DNA of 23,560 nucleotides from an uncultured Lachnospiraceae bacterium. Its GTDB lineage: Bacteria > Bacillota > Clostridia > Lachnospirales > Lachnospiraceae. The notes beneath the pieces are model-generated. The model was not told where the DNA came from. It made no database searches and saw only the letters and a list, made by a program, of their open reading frames with translations. Of this stretch, positions 1-6,713 are shown piece by piece. Numbering within the stretch: position 1 is the first letter of the stretch; each line of letters begins with the position of its first letter. The translations under genes were made by a program, and so were the position numbers. The stretch covers positions 1 to 23,560 of the forward strand of contig CAJTKA010000048.1 of assembly GCA_910576815.1 (NCBI GenBank), written 5' to 3'.

Positions 1-282
1 TTACCTAAAGATAAGAAGCCATTGACTGAACTGCCACACAATTAAACTAAGGCGCATAAACAATTCTTAGTGTACGGACTCGGAGTACCACTTATTTGTG
101 CTTGAAAAGGCAGAACTTACACTGATTTTTATGCTGTCTAAAACGAGAAGGTTTTTACAACTCCTCCTCCCGTGCTTTGTAGTATAGCTTCTTACAAGAT
201 ATTTTACGGCACAACGTGGAGAGTTGAAATACTTTCATTGCTATTTGTGCCGCCAGCCAAAGGCGGCGGAATGGAGATTTTT
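1..282. other. Left-edge stretch without a recognisable gene
   Basis: No convincing coding region was found here on either strand. The reading frame that is open from 172 has no ribosome binding site at its first ATG and only becomes family-like after 283. The one structure seen is a GC-rich hairpin, GCCGCC at 249-254 pairing with GGCGGC at 262-267 around a 7-base loop. It ends just before the ribosome binding site of the DinB-like remnant. It has no T-tract, so it is not a convincing terminator. Confidence 0.4.
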
Positions 283-815
283 ATGAATGAACTGTGCCAG
301 ATTATAAAAAATATGGTGATTCCCAATTTTATCAACATGGAAACAGCAATCAGAACTTATGACAGAAATGCTGATTGTTGCGGAGCGCCTGCCTGGAGAT
401 CTGTTTATCACGCATTACATTCGGCAGATAAGTGGTTTTTTAATCCTTTTGATTATCAAGAACCTGTTTTTCATCAAGATGGAATGGATAATTAGAATTG
501 GTATTAAGACAATTTAGGCATTTTTCTTTTCATACGGGAATGTTAAACGGTCAGGCGGCGGAACATGCAGGCAAATTTCCGATATACGTTTCGGAGGACA
601 GTATTTTTCCGGAAGACGGTTCCCTGTTTGGCAGATATGTGACGAAAAAGAAAGTTTTGGAGAGATACTTTGACCGGTTAGAAGGGTGGAATTTCTATCT
701 CTTTTATGGGTCAACCCCTTGCGGGAGGCTGTTTCCCTTGTGCGGAAACGCCGATGCGGTGTCGTTCCTAATATGGCAGGAAAAGTCAGTAGTGCTTAAC
801 GCAAGGTTTCGGTAA
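283..815 (+). pseudogene. DinB-like (four-helix, metal-site) protein, broken by an internal deletion
   Basis: Two adjacent frames carry the two ends of one DinB-like protein. The first runs from ATG 283 (GGAG just upstream) to the TAG at 493-495 and contains the segment VYHALHSADKWFF, with the first metal-binding His. From about 492 another frame continues LELVLRQFRHFSFHTG, which supplies the HxxxH pair of the DinB metal site, then a GKFPIYVSEDSIFPEDG tail. DinB-like proteins of this kind usually have about 160-180 residues. Here the stretch between the first His and the HxxxH helix is too short, so a middle segment is probably missing and the frame is lost at the join near 490. The second piece has only a TTG at 498 as a start. 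The true C-terminus is unclear, because the last ~35 residues look like read-through. Product probably non-functional. Confidence 0.6.
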
Positions 816-842
816 TGTTAATTTGCGTTGCTTGCCGCAACG
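798..842 (+). promoter_or_regulatory. Two mutually exclusive hairpins upstream of the XRE gene
   Basis: AACGCAA (798-804) can pair with TTGCGTT (823-829). Alternatively CGTTGC (826-831) can pair with GCAACG (837-842) around a 5-base loop, followed by a T-rich stretch (GGGTTTCTTTCG). The two pairings share bases 826-829 and cannot form together, as in an attenuator. The stems are short and no leader peptide was identified. It may simply be a weak terminator after the DinB remnant. Confidence 0.25.
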
Positions 843-887
843 GGGTTTCTTTCGTATCATGTCAGTAAAAAAAGGAGGTAATCCGTT

Positions 888-1397
888 ATGCTAAACGAAA
901 ACATCAAAACAATCAGAAAATCCAAAGGGCTCTCTCAGGAGGAACTTGCAATCAAGTTGAATGTGGTGAGGCAAACGATTTCTAAATGGGAACAAGGTTT
1001 GTCGGTTCCGGATGCCGATATGCTGATTTCTCTATCAGAGGTATTGGAAGTACCCGTAAGCACATTGCTTGGAGAAACCGTTGACGGGACGAGGGCTGAC
1101 GACCTGAAAGTGATTTGCGAGAAACTTGAGGTCATAAACCTACAGCTTGCGCGCGGGAAAGCGGCAAGGCAAAAAGCGGTGCATTGGCTCTTTATCTTAC
1201 TATGCGTGGGTATCGCGGCTGTTTTTACAGTGTTGATTGTATGGAACAGTCCTTACTTGGGGTGGGATTATAGTGATCCTGAAACCGCCATTGCCGGAAC
1301 GCTGTTTCACGCATTTGAGTGGCTGTTCGTGCGAAGCGCGCCGGTTGCTTTTATGGGAGCAATGATCGGGGCTTGTTTATCACGGAAAAAAGTGTGA
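888..1397 (+). CDS. XRE-family transcriptional regulator with C-terminal membrane segments
   Basis: A 169-residue protein with a strong ribosome binding site (AAGGAGGT, 872-879) before ATG 888. Residues 4-60 form a Cro/C1-type helix-turn-helix: GLSQEELAIKL is helix 2 and VRQTISKWEQG is the recognition region. A short linker rich in charged residues follows (about 65-95). Then come two hydrophobic segments, about 98-119 (LFILLCVGIAAVFTVLIVW) and about 146-164. The product is therefore likely a membrane-tethered DNA-binding regulator. This architecture is common in Firmicutes, where the ligand or target is usually unknown. The gene stands alone between the DinB-like remnant and the ferredoxin gene. 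Nothing in the sequence shows its targets. Confidence 0.85.
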   Translation: MLNENIKTIRKSKGLSQEELAIKLNVVRQTISKWEQGLSVPDADMLISLSEVLEVPVSTLLGETVDGTRADDLKVICEKLEVINLQLARGKAARQKAVHWLFILLCVGIAAVFTVLIVWNSPYLGWDYSDPETAIAGTLFHAFEWLFVRSAPVAFMGAMIGACLSRKKV

Positions 1398-1480
1398 TAA
1401 TATAGATGGACAAATCGGGATTTTTGTGCCGAGAAATAGGCTTACGGCTAAAATAAAATGTTAGAAAGGGAATTATTATA

Positions 1481-1666
1481 ATGGAGAAAAAATTGAAAAT
1501 CGTAGTGGAAAACTGCCCTCAAAATCACAAGTGCCCGGCGGTAAAAGTTTGCCCGGTGGGGGCGTTGAGCCAGAAAGATTTTGAAGCGCCGCAAATAGAT
1601 TATGAAAAATGTATCGCCTGCGGCAAATGTTCCAGCTTTTGTCCGAAAAAGGCATTAGTATTGTAA
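1481..1666 (+). CDS. Small ferredoxin-like 4Fe-4S binding protein
   Basis: A 61-residue iron-sulfur protein. ATG 1481 is preceded by AAAGGG at 1465-1470. The C-terminal half holds a canonical CxxCxxCxxxCP motif (Cys44, 47, 50, 54). The N-terminal half has Cys12, Cys18 and Cys24-Pro with x5 spacing instead of x2, so the first cluster site is atypical. One or two clusters are possible. The expected role is cytoplasmic electron transfer with an unknown partner. The next gene begins 17 bases downstream, so the two probably share a transcript. Family known: short 4Fe-4S dicluster-like proteins of Clostridia. Inferred: redox role. Confidence 0.8.
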   Translation: MEKKLKIVVENCPQNHKCPAVKVCPVGALSQKDFEAPQIDYEKCIACGKCSSFCPKKALVL

Positions 1667-1683
1667 AGAGCTGGGAGTGTTTT

Positions 1684-1977
1684 ATGACTGATATAAAGGA
1701 CAAAACATATTGCCCTACCTTGGAAGAAATAGGGGAATGTGCCCGGATCAAGACGGCGTATCATTGCACAGAAAAGATAGAGTTTAGCTCGTGCAGTTGG
1801 GAAAACGGCTGGAATGTAAAATTCAAAAAATCAGGGAAAAGCCTTAGCACCGTATACCCAAGGGACGGCTATTTTACGGTGCTGGTGGTTATTGGTGAAA
1901 AACAGAAAAAGGCATTGATGATTTTGTTTGCAGAAGCGAAGGCGATGATTGGTCGGAATAACGGAGGTGCCATATGA
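1684..1977 (+). CDS. DUF3788-like protein, apparently shortened
   Basis: A 97-residue product from ATG 1684, chosen over the upstream in-frame start because GGGAG lies at 1673-1677 with a 6-base spacer. The core KIEFSSCSWENGWNVKFKK followed by TVYPRDGYFTVLVVIG resembles the DUF3788 family, whose function is unknown. As I recall that family, members have about 130-140 residues. Here the spacing between YCPTLEEIGE and the KIEFSS core is short, and the C-terminal third after VVIGEKQKK is missing or replaced by EAKAMIGRNNGGAI. This suggests one or two deletions. Its stop overlaps the next start codon (ATGA, 1974-1977), so coupling to the ANT(6)-like gene is likely. It may be a decayed gene that is still translated. 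Confidence 0.55.
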   Translation: MTDIKDKTYCPTLEEIGECARIKTAYHCTEKIEFSSCSWENGWNVKFKKSGKSLSTVYPRDGYFTVLVVIGEKQKKALMILFAEAKAMIGRNNGGAI

Positions 1978-2837
1978 GAACAGAAACTGAAATGTACGAC
2001 CTTATTTTACAGATCGCGAAAAGTGACGACAGGATCAAAGCGGTCTATATGAACGGTTCCAGAACCAATAAAAATGTGCCGAAGGACAGATTTCAGGATT
2101 ACGATATCGTCTATGTTGCGGAAGAAACTGAAAGCTTTATCGAAGACAAAGACTGGATCAGGCGTTTCGGGGATATCCTCTATATGCAGTATCCGGATGA
2201 AAATCCTTTTTATCCCAATGATAAAGAAAATTCCTATGGCTGGCTGATGCAGTTTACGGACGGAAACAGGCTTGACTTGACGGTGCAGACGGTCAGCTAC
2301 GCATTGCAGCACATTCAGGAGGACAAGCTTTGTAAGATTTTGCTGGATAAAGAGCAGATATTACCTGACATGGAGGAGGCGACAGACTGTCAGCGTTGGG
2401 TAAAAAAGCCAACGGAAGAACAGTATCATGCAGTCTGCAATGATTTTTGGTGGTGCACGAATAATATCGCGAAGGGCCTGTGGCGGGAAGAATTTCCCTA
2501 TGTGCAGGATATGACCGGTCAGGTGGTGAGACAGCAGCTGATCATGATGTTGGATTGGAAAGTTGGCATTTTGACAGACTGGTCGGTCAGTACGGGAAAG
2601 TCGTCGAAGTATTTGTATCGGTGGCTTTCGAAGGACGAATGGGAAATGTTTTTGGCTACCTGGTTTGACTGTGATGTTGAACACGCCTGGCACTCCGTCT
2701 TTGAGATGTGCAGCCTGTTTGAACGTACGGCGCGGTATGTCGGCGAAAAGCTGGGATGGGAGTATCATCAGGACGAGGGCAAAGCTGCGTTGTCTTATCT
2801 GGAATCGGTGCACCAGACGGTCAAAAGCCCGTTGTGA
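1974..2837 (+). CDS. ANT(6)/AadE-family aminoglycoside 6-adenylyltransferase-like protein
   Basis: A 287-residue nucleotidyltransferase, close to the usual ~290 residues of ANT(6) enzymes, which transfer AMP from ATP to position 6 of streptomycin. The N-terminal domain has the nucleotidyltransferase signature NGSRTN (27-32) followed by DYD (42-44), the metal-binding carboxylates. A third acidic site is in NRLDLTVQ near residue 100. The C-terminal helical domain (WWCTNNIAKGL, RQQLIMMLDWKVG) is also typical. CGGAGGT at 1962-1968 serves ATG 1974, and the start overlaps the stop of the preceding gene. Chromosomal homologues in gut Clostridia are common and often not proven to give resistance, so activity on streptomycin is inferred only. 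The neighbouring acetyltransferases make a small-molecule modification cluster plausible. Confidence 0.85.
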   Translation: MRTETEMYDLILQIAKSDDRIKAVYMNGSRTNKNVPKDRFQDYDIVYVAEETESFIEDKDWIRRFGDILYMQYPDENPFYPNDKENSYGWLMQFTDGNRLDLTVQTVSYALQHIQEDKLCKILLDKEQILPDMEEATDCQRWVKKPTEEQYHAVCNDFWWCTNNIAKGLWREEFPYVQDMTGQVVRQQLIMMLDWKVGILTDWSVSTGKSSKYLYRWLSKDEWEMFLATWFDCDVEHAWHSVFEMCSLFERTARYVGEKLGWEYHQDEGKAALSYLESVHQTVKSPL

Positions 2838-2902
2838 AAACGGAACGCGGCAGCATGATCTTAGTCCGGTTTAGAAAAAGCGGCGTAGGAATGGAGTAAA
2901 TA

Positions 2903-3224
2903 ATGGAAATCAGAGAATGATGGCACATTTTTCTATGATGTTGGCAAAGAAATCGAACCAAGCTATTGTACGATTGAAAAGGGAAAATGGAATGATGACA
3001 GCGCCTACGGTGTGGTTCATCGACTGGCAGGCGACGGATCCGTAAAAGGCATAGGCAGATTTTGTTGGGAATGGGCGTACGGACAGTGTGGGCATCTGCG
3101 GGTGGATACGCACGGAGATAACCTTGTTATGCAGGGGTTGTTGACAAAAATGGGATTCTGTTACTGCGGGATCATTTATGTTGCGGCAGATAATGATCCG
3201 AGACTGGCTTATGAAAGGGTATGA
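2903..3224 (+). pseudogene. GNAT acetyltransferase remnant with internal deletion
   Basis: ATG 2903 has a good ribosome binding site (GGAG 2893-2896, 6-base spacer) but reads only MEIRE before TGA. In another frame, beginning at about 2913, the sequence continues NDGTFFYDVGKEIEPSYC and then runs as a GNAT C-terminal half to the TGA at 3222. This includes LAGDGSVKGIGRF (acetyl-CoA loop region), HLRVDTHGDNLVMQ, and MGFCYCGIIYV with DPRLAYE near the end. The N-terminal ~50-60 residues expected of this family, between the MEIRE start and NDGTFF, are missing. An internal deletion plus frame change therefore joined the original start to the second half of the gene. A GTG at 3012 could start a 70-residue fragment, but no ribosome binding site supports it. 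Confidence 0.7.
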
Positions 3225-3227
3225 GAA

Positions 3228-3683
3228 ATGCAGGTAATTGAGTATCATAACTGCGGCCGCCGGGAGCATTGGCTGGAACAGATCAAAAAGAGCGATTGGT
3301 CAGCGGGGCAGTTTCTGTATCAATTATTAAAGGAAAATAAGTTCTTTGAAATGGTGGGAGAAAAGTCACGGGTGATGCTGCTCGTGGACGGGGATGATTT
3401 GATCTCGTTTTGCACCTATGCGGAAAAAGACGATATCCAGCCGACGGAATTGACGCCGTGGATCGGTTTTGTCTATACCTTTCCTCAGTACAGGGGACAT
3501 CGCTATCAGGGAAAACTGTTTCAAGAAATCGAAAAACTGGCGAAGGCGGAGTCGGTGCGGGAAATTTATATCTCAACAGACCATATTGGTTTATATGAAA
3601 AGTATGGCTGTGAATTTTTCCAGACGATGTATGACAGAAGGAACGGAGAGCCTTGCAGAGTTTACAGAATGCGGGTTGAATGA
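3228..3683 (+). CDS. GNAT-family N-acetyltransferase
   Basis: A 151-residue protein starting at ATG 3228, with GAAAGGG at 3213-3219. It begins 3 bases after the stop of the preceding GNAT remnant. The acetyl-CoA binding region is visible as PWIGFVYTFPQYRGHRYQGKL (about residues 84-104), corresponding to the V-x-P-x-YRGxGxG-K/A motif A. ISTDHIGLYEKYGCEF follows as the motif-B region. Length and order fit a complete single-domain GNAT enzyme. The substrate cannot be told from sequence. It sits among other acetyltransferases and an ANT(6)-like gene, which hints at detoxification or resistance-type chemistry, but this is inference. Confidence 0.8.
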   Translation: MQVIEYHNCGRREHWLEQIKKSDWSAGQFLYQLLKENKFFEMVGEKSRVMLLVDGDDLISFCTYAEKDDIQPTELTPWIGFVYTFPQYRGHRYQGKLFQEIEKLAKAESVREIYISTDHIGLYEKYGCEFFQTMYDRRNGEPCRVYRMRVE

Positions 3684-3702
3684 GAGGAGTGGAGGGAAAG
3701 GC

Positions 3703-4290
3703 ATGGAGCATGGCAACTGCAAAATCATAGAATTACCGAAGGAAAACTGGAAAGGGGTAACCATACCGCTTGTGACCAGAAGCGACAGTTTCTATGATGT
3801 GATCATTGATCCGCTGGACCATAGTGGATGTACGATTTCATTGGTAAGAAAGAAGGCGGAAACAGAAATCATCCATACCCCTGAGGAATATGATTTTCCT
3901 GATTCCTTATATCAGGATCACTGGGAGAAAGCGCAGGCCTGGGGTGTGGTAGACGATAGCGGTAATTTGCAGGCGTGCATAGAGGTATGCCCTGAGGAAT
4001 GGTCAAACAGGCTTATGGTAACAGAATTGTGGGTGGCGGATGCGCTCCGTGGTCAGGGGGTCGGGAAAAGATTGATGGACAAGGCAAAAGAGATTGCCGT
4101 CAGCCAGAAAAGGCGGGCCCTGATTTTGGAAACCCAATCGTGTAATACGAATGCGATCGGTTTTTATCTGCACGAAGGATTTGAATTGATTGGTTTTGAT
4201 ACATGCTGTTACACAAATAATGATATTGGAAGACGGGAAGTAAGAATCAATCTGGGATACTTCTTTCACAGAGAGGCACGGAGACGGTAG
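3703..4290 (+). CDS. GNAT-family N-acetyltransferase, streptothricin-acetyltransferase-like architecture
   Basis: A 195-residue protein. The start at ATG 3703 was chosen over upstream in-frame starts because it follows a purine-rich site (GGAGGGAAAGG, about 3689-3699). A longer version would also overlap the previous GNAT gene. The N-terminal ~100 residues are poorly recognisable. The C-terminal half has MVTELWVADALRGQGVGKRL (motif A with the R-G-x-G-V-G-K loop), then LILETQSCNTNAIGFYLHEG and ELIGFDTCCYTNND. The LETQ...N..A..FY...GF...GFD arrangement is also seen in SAT/SatA streptothricin acetyltransferases and in many uncharacterised relatives. Substrate unknown. The preceding GNAT gene ends 19 bases upstream, so the two are probably co-transcribed. 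Confidence 0.8.
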   Translation: MEHGNCKIIELPKENWKGVTIPLVTRSDSFYDVIIDPLDHSGCTISLVRKKAETEIIHTPEEYDFPDSLYQDHWEKAQAWGVVDDSGNLQACIEVCPEEWSNRLMVTELWVADALRGQGVGKRLMDKAKEIAVSQKRRALILETQSCNTNAIGFYLHEGFELIGFDTCCYTNNDIGRREVRINLGYFFHREARRR

Positions 4291-4340
4291 TTTTCTTTTA
4301 TCAGGATGCAGAGGGTAAATAAAGCTTAAGAAGGATAGTT

Positions 4341-4705
4341 ATGGAATTTATTGAAAAAAGGATATTAAGGAACTGGTCAATCCCGGAGTCGTTTCAAGGC
4401 AGTTGTTAAATCCTGAAAATTCCACGAGCCAGCGGGTAACGATCACGGAGGTGCATTTGAAAGCGGGAGCAAGCCAGCCAAGACATACGCATGACGCTTC
4501 GGAGCAGATCTGGTATGCCGCGCAGGGGACGGGAAAACTTCTGCTGGCGGATGATCGGGAAAAAGAGTTTAAGGCAGGCGATGCCGTTCGCTTTGCGGAT
4601 GGTGATGTTCACGGGCTGCTTAATGACGGGAAGGATGAGTTTGTATATGTTTCCGTGACCGCGCCGCCGATCCATTTCGGGTATGCGTATCAGGAGAAAA
4701 GATAG
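4341..4705 (+). pseudogene. Cupin-domain protein with a one-base frameshift near its start
   Basis: AAGGA at 4330-4334 lies 6 bases before ATG 4341, which starts MEFIEK. That frame stops early. Restoring one A in the run of six at 4354-4359 gives a continuous ~121-residue cupin: KDIKELVNPGVVSRQLLNPEN, then QPRHTHDASEQIWYAAQGTG (cupin motif 1, HxH...E...G), then GDAVRFADGDVHGLLN (motif 2, G-x5-P/D-x-G-x2-H-x3-N). Cupins of this size bind a metal through these His and Glu residues and serve as isomerases, dioxygenases or sensors; the function here is unknown. A TTG at 4403 could start a 100-residue product that keeps both cupin motifs but has no clear ribosome binding site. The lesion could be a real mutation, a phase-variable tract or a homopolymer sequencing error. 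Confidence 0.65.
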
Positions 4706-4718
4706 GAGAAACGAAATA

Positions 4719-4740
4719 GGGATGAGCCCAGGCTCATCCC
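4719..4740 (-). terminator. Hairpin terminator between convergent genes
   Basis: A perfect 10-bp inverted repeat (GGGATGAGCC at 4719-4728 and GGCTCATCCC at 4731-4740) with a 2-base spacer. It overlaps the stop codon of the - strand kinase-like gene. Reading on the - strand, a moderately T-rich tail (TATTTCGTTTC) follows, so it serves that gene better than the + strand cupin. It may act in both directions. Confidence 0.65.
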
Positions 4741-5333
4741 TTCGCTGCCTCCATCAAAATCCTGACACACTGATCGATTCCCAGATTTCCGGCGTTCATG
4801 TACAAATCATAATTTTTCGGATCGCCCCATTCATGGGTGGTAAGCGCATTGTAAAAATTCTTTCTGCGTTTGTCATTTTTCTTCATGGCGCTTTCCGCTT
4901 CCGATTTCTGAATCCCTTCCCGTTCAATAGCGCGCTGCAGCCGTTTTTCGTGATCGGCATAGATAAAGACGTGCAGGCTGTTTGCTCTATCCTTTAAGAT
5001 ATAGCCGGAGGCCCTGCCCACGATCACGCAGTTTCCTTCCTCGGCAGCCTTTTCGACGATGCGTTTTTCTTCCAGAAACAGCTGATCCGCCAGCGGCAGA
5101 TTTTTATTCCCCGAAAGCCCGCCCAAAGGCGTTTTGGAAAGGTTCATCAGGATATTGCCGGAACTGCTCTCCTCAAGCGCTTCGATGTTGTAGAACGGTA
5201 TTTCAAGCGTCTGCGCCGCCTGCAGCAGGATATTGCGGTCATACAGTTTATAACCCAGCGCTTCGGCAAGCTTTTTTCCGATTTCATGGCCGCCGCTTGC
5301 GTAGCGCCGCTCTATGGTAATGACATCATACAT
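4734..5333 (-). CDS. Cytidylate kinase-like family protein
   Basis: A 199-residue P-loop protein of the cytidylate-kinase-like family (Cytidylate_kin2), distinct from housekeeping Cmk. The N-terminus reads ITIERRYASGGHEIGKKLAE, a GSGG-type nucleotide-binding loop at about residues 6-24 with Ser and Gly-Gly retained. YDRNILLQAA follows, then GNCVIVGRASGYIL (about 101-114), VFIYADHEKRLQRAIEREG, and DKRRKNFY, a lid-like basic segment. AAAGGGGG at 5342-5349 is the ribosome binding site for the ATG at 5331-5333. A good promoter lies at 5375-5403. Family members are common in Clostridia. The in vivo substrate is not established, and CMP phosphorylation is only inferred from the fold. Monocistronic, ended by the hairpin at 4719-4740. 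Confidence 0.85.
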   Translation of the reverse strand: MYDVITIERRYASGGHEIGKKLAEALGYKLYDRNILLQAAQTLEIPFYNIEALEESSSGNILMNLSKTPLGGLSGNKNLPLADQLFLEEKRIVEKAAEEGNCVIVGRASGYILKDRANSLHVFIYADHEKRLQRAIEREGIQKSEAESAMKKNDKRRKNFYNALTTHEWGDPKNYDLYMNAGNLGIDQCVRILMEAAKG

Positions 5334-5374
5334 AAGTGTGTCCCCCTTTCTGCGATATGCGATTGCTTATTTCT

Positions 5375-5403
5375 ATTATAAACAATGTTCTGACATTTCT
5401 CAA
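5375..5403 (-). promoter_or_regulatory. Sigma-A-type promoter for the cytidylate kinase-like gene
   Basis: On the - strand, TTGAGA (5398-5403) and TATAAT (5375-5380) are separated by exactly 17 bases. The expected transcript start is about 35 bases upstream of the ATG at 5331-5333. Confidence 0.75.
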
Positions 5404-5440
5404 TTCATTTTTGCATTTGACTGACAATTTTACCGTAATA

Positions 5441-5545
5441 ACAGTTTCGCCGTTTATGGCACTGTCACGTATAGAGCATCTTGCCTATTCTTTTTACATT
5501 TGCTAAGATAAGTCTACGAAGTTACGGAAATTTGCGCGATATAAT
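5441..5545 (+). promoter_or_regulatory. Probable promoter and imperfect inverted repeat upstream of the 369-aa gene
   Basis: A perfect TATAAT lies at 5540-5545, 27 bases before ATG 5573. No good -35 hexamer is visible at 17 bases. About 75 bases upstream of this -10 is an imperfect dyad: ACAGT 5441-5445 with ACTGT 5461-5465, and GCC 5449-5451 with GGC 5458-5460. A poor -35 with an upstream dyad would fit an activator-dependent promoter, but that is a guess. Confidence 0.4.
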
Positions 5546-5572
5546 ATACAGGGCAATATAGGAGGAAACGAG

Positions 5573-6682
5573 ATGGCGAATCAGAAGAAATCCGCGTCAG
5601 CGGCGGATTATTTACAGCAGGACATACTTGAGAAAATGGCGGGCTTCCTGTTGGAAAATGCCAATCCGTCCATTGTTTTTCATGTGAAGAACGATATCCT
5701 GAAACATATCACGGAGGAAGAAAAGGCAGCTTTGCAGGAGCAGGTCATGGGCGAGAAGATCATTCAGGGTATCATTGCGTGCCAGAAGGAAAACGGTTGG
5801 CTGGGAAACGGGTTTCATGGACAGAACAAGGAAGCGGGTCCTTATGAAAATCAGGAAGTAGGGGTGAAATACCTCGGAGAGAAGCTGATTTACCGCGATA
5901 CACCCGTATTAAAGAACGCGATAGAAGCGTTTCGCACTGTGAAGTCGGATTTGTTTGGCAGCAAAGATACCGACTGCGATCAGTATGCGGCAGCAGGTTC
6001 TGACATTATCATGGCGGCCTGCGTTGCCAGAGCGGGGTATGAGGCGTCATTTGATATCTCCAAAGAAATAGCGATATCATTGGATTCCTTTCGCAGGGTG
6101 ACGGAGGTCGATTCGGTGACAGACATTGTGAAGATCAGAAAAAGGCGTCCTGAGCGGGTGAATCCCCAGGGGATTGTCTACGTTTTTCTCAAACAGGAAA
6201 AATGGCCCTGCCGCTATCATCTGGACATTTTGGCACATACAGAAAGCTGGCGCAGCGAAGAAAACAGGTCCATGCTGGCGGCAGCGTTTCGTAAGCTTCT
6301 AAAAGACAACGGATTGGACTATTCCCCTGCCTATTGTGTGGATATCGGGCATTTGGTGGGGTGCTGCGGCGCGTTTCGGGAGGGGATGGTGCTGGCAGGT
6401 GAGAAAAACGGTACGCATCAGGTGTATCTGGATCTGGTAGAGTATATGTGTCGGTGCGGCCTGTACGGGCTGGTGCCGGAGTTACAGGAAGAAGTGGACA
6501 GGATTTACGATTCCATTGATGAACAGGGCATTTGCCGCATAGACTTTTGCGAGAATACGTTGAAGGGCATGGGGACTTATTCCGGCGGGCAGTTGGAAGA
6601 AGACTGGAAAAGCAAGACCAGGAAACTGTGCGACGTTACCTACAGGGCGATGGTGATACTGTATCATGCGGGGAGGATATAA
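5573..6682 (+). CDS. Uncharacterised protein, possibly an alpha/alpha-toroid (squalene-cyclase-like) fold
   Basis: A 369-residue protein with GGAGG at 5561-5565 before ATG 5573. I do not recognise a named family with certainty. The N-terminal region FLLENANPSIVFHVKNDIL (about 25-43), followed by IIQGIIACQKENGWLG (about 64-79), resembles the opening of prenyltransferase/squalene-cyclase-like toroid proteins, which often read LLE-x2-xPS-x-R...IL..Q..DG.W. The rest is helical with several Cys (DIGHLVGCCGAF, EYMCRCGLYG) that could bind a metal. No signal peptide or membrane segment is visible, so it is probably cytoplasmic. It has its own promoter, diverges from the cytidylate kinase-like gene and runs towards the broken GH31 gene. 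Function unknown. Confidence 0.6.
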   Translation: MANQKKSASAADYLQQDILEKMAGFLLENANPSIVFHVKNDILKHITEEEKAALQEQVMGEKIIQGIIACQKENGWLGNGFHGQNKEAGPYENQEVGVKYLGEKLIYRDTPVLKNAIEAFRTVKSDLFGSKDTDCDQYAAAGSDIIMAACVARAGYEASFDISKEIAISLDSFRRVTEVDSVTDIVKIRKRRPERVNPQGIVYVFLKQEKWPCRYHLDILAHTESWRSEENRSMLAAAFRKLLKDNGLDYSPAYCVDIGHLVGCCGAFREGMVLAGEKNGTHQVYLDLVEYMCRCGLYGLVPELQEEVDRIYDSIDEQGICRIDFCENTLKGMGTYSGGQLEEDWKSKTRKLCDVTYRAMVILYHAGRI

Positions 6683-6686
6683 AAAG

Positions 6687-6713
6687 ATGAAAGAACGTAA
6701 GATATTGACGAAG
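6687..6713 (+). pseudogene. Possible 5' stub of a deleted downstream gene
   Basis: Directly after the 369-aa gene, with GGGGAGG about 10 bases upstream, ATG 6687 begins MKERKILTKLL. The sequence from about 6713 onward is the truncated GH31 gene in antisense. The pattern fits a second + strand gene reduced to its first ~9 codons when a deletion joined it to the middle of the convergent GH31 gene. The evidence is only the start context and the junction, so this is tentative. Confidence 0.25.

Noticed and set aside
1..282. Insertion sequence or integration end at the left edge
   Set aside because: No transposase sequence, terminal inverted repeat or target duplication could be identified; only one small GC hairpin.
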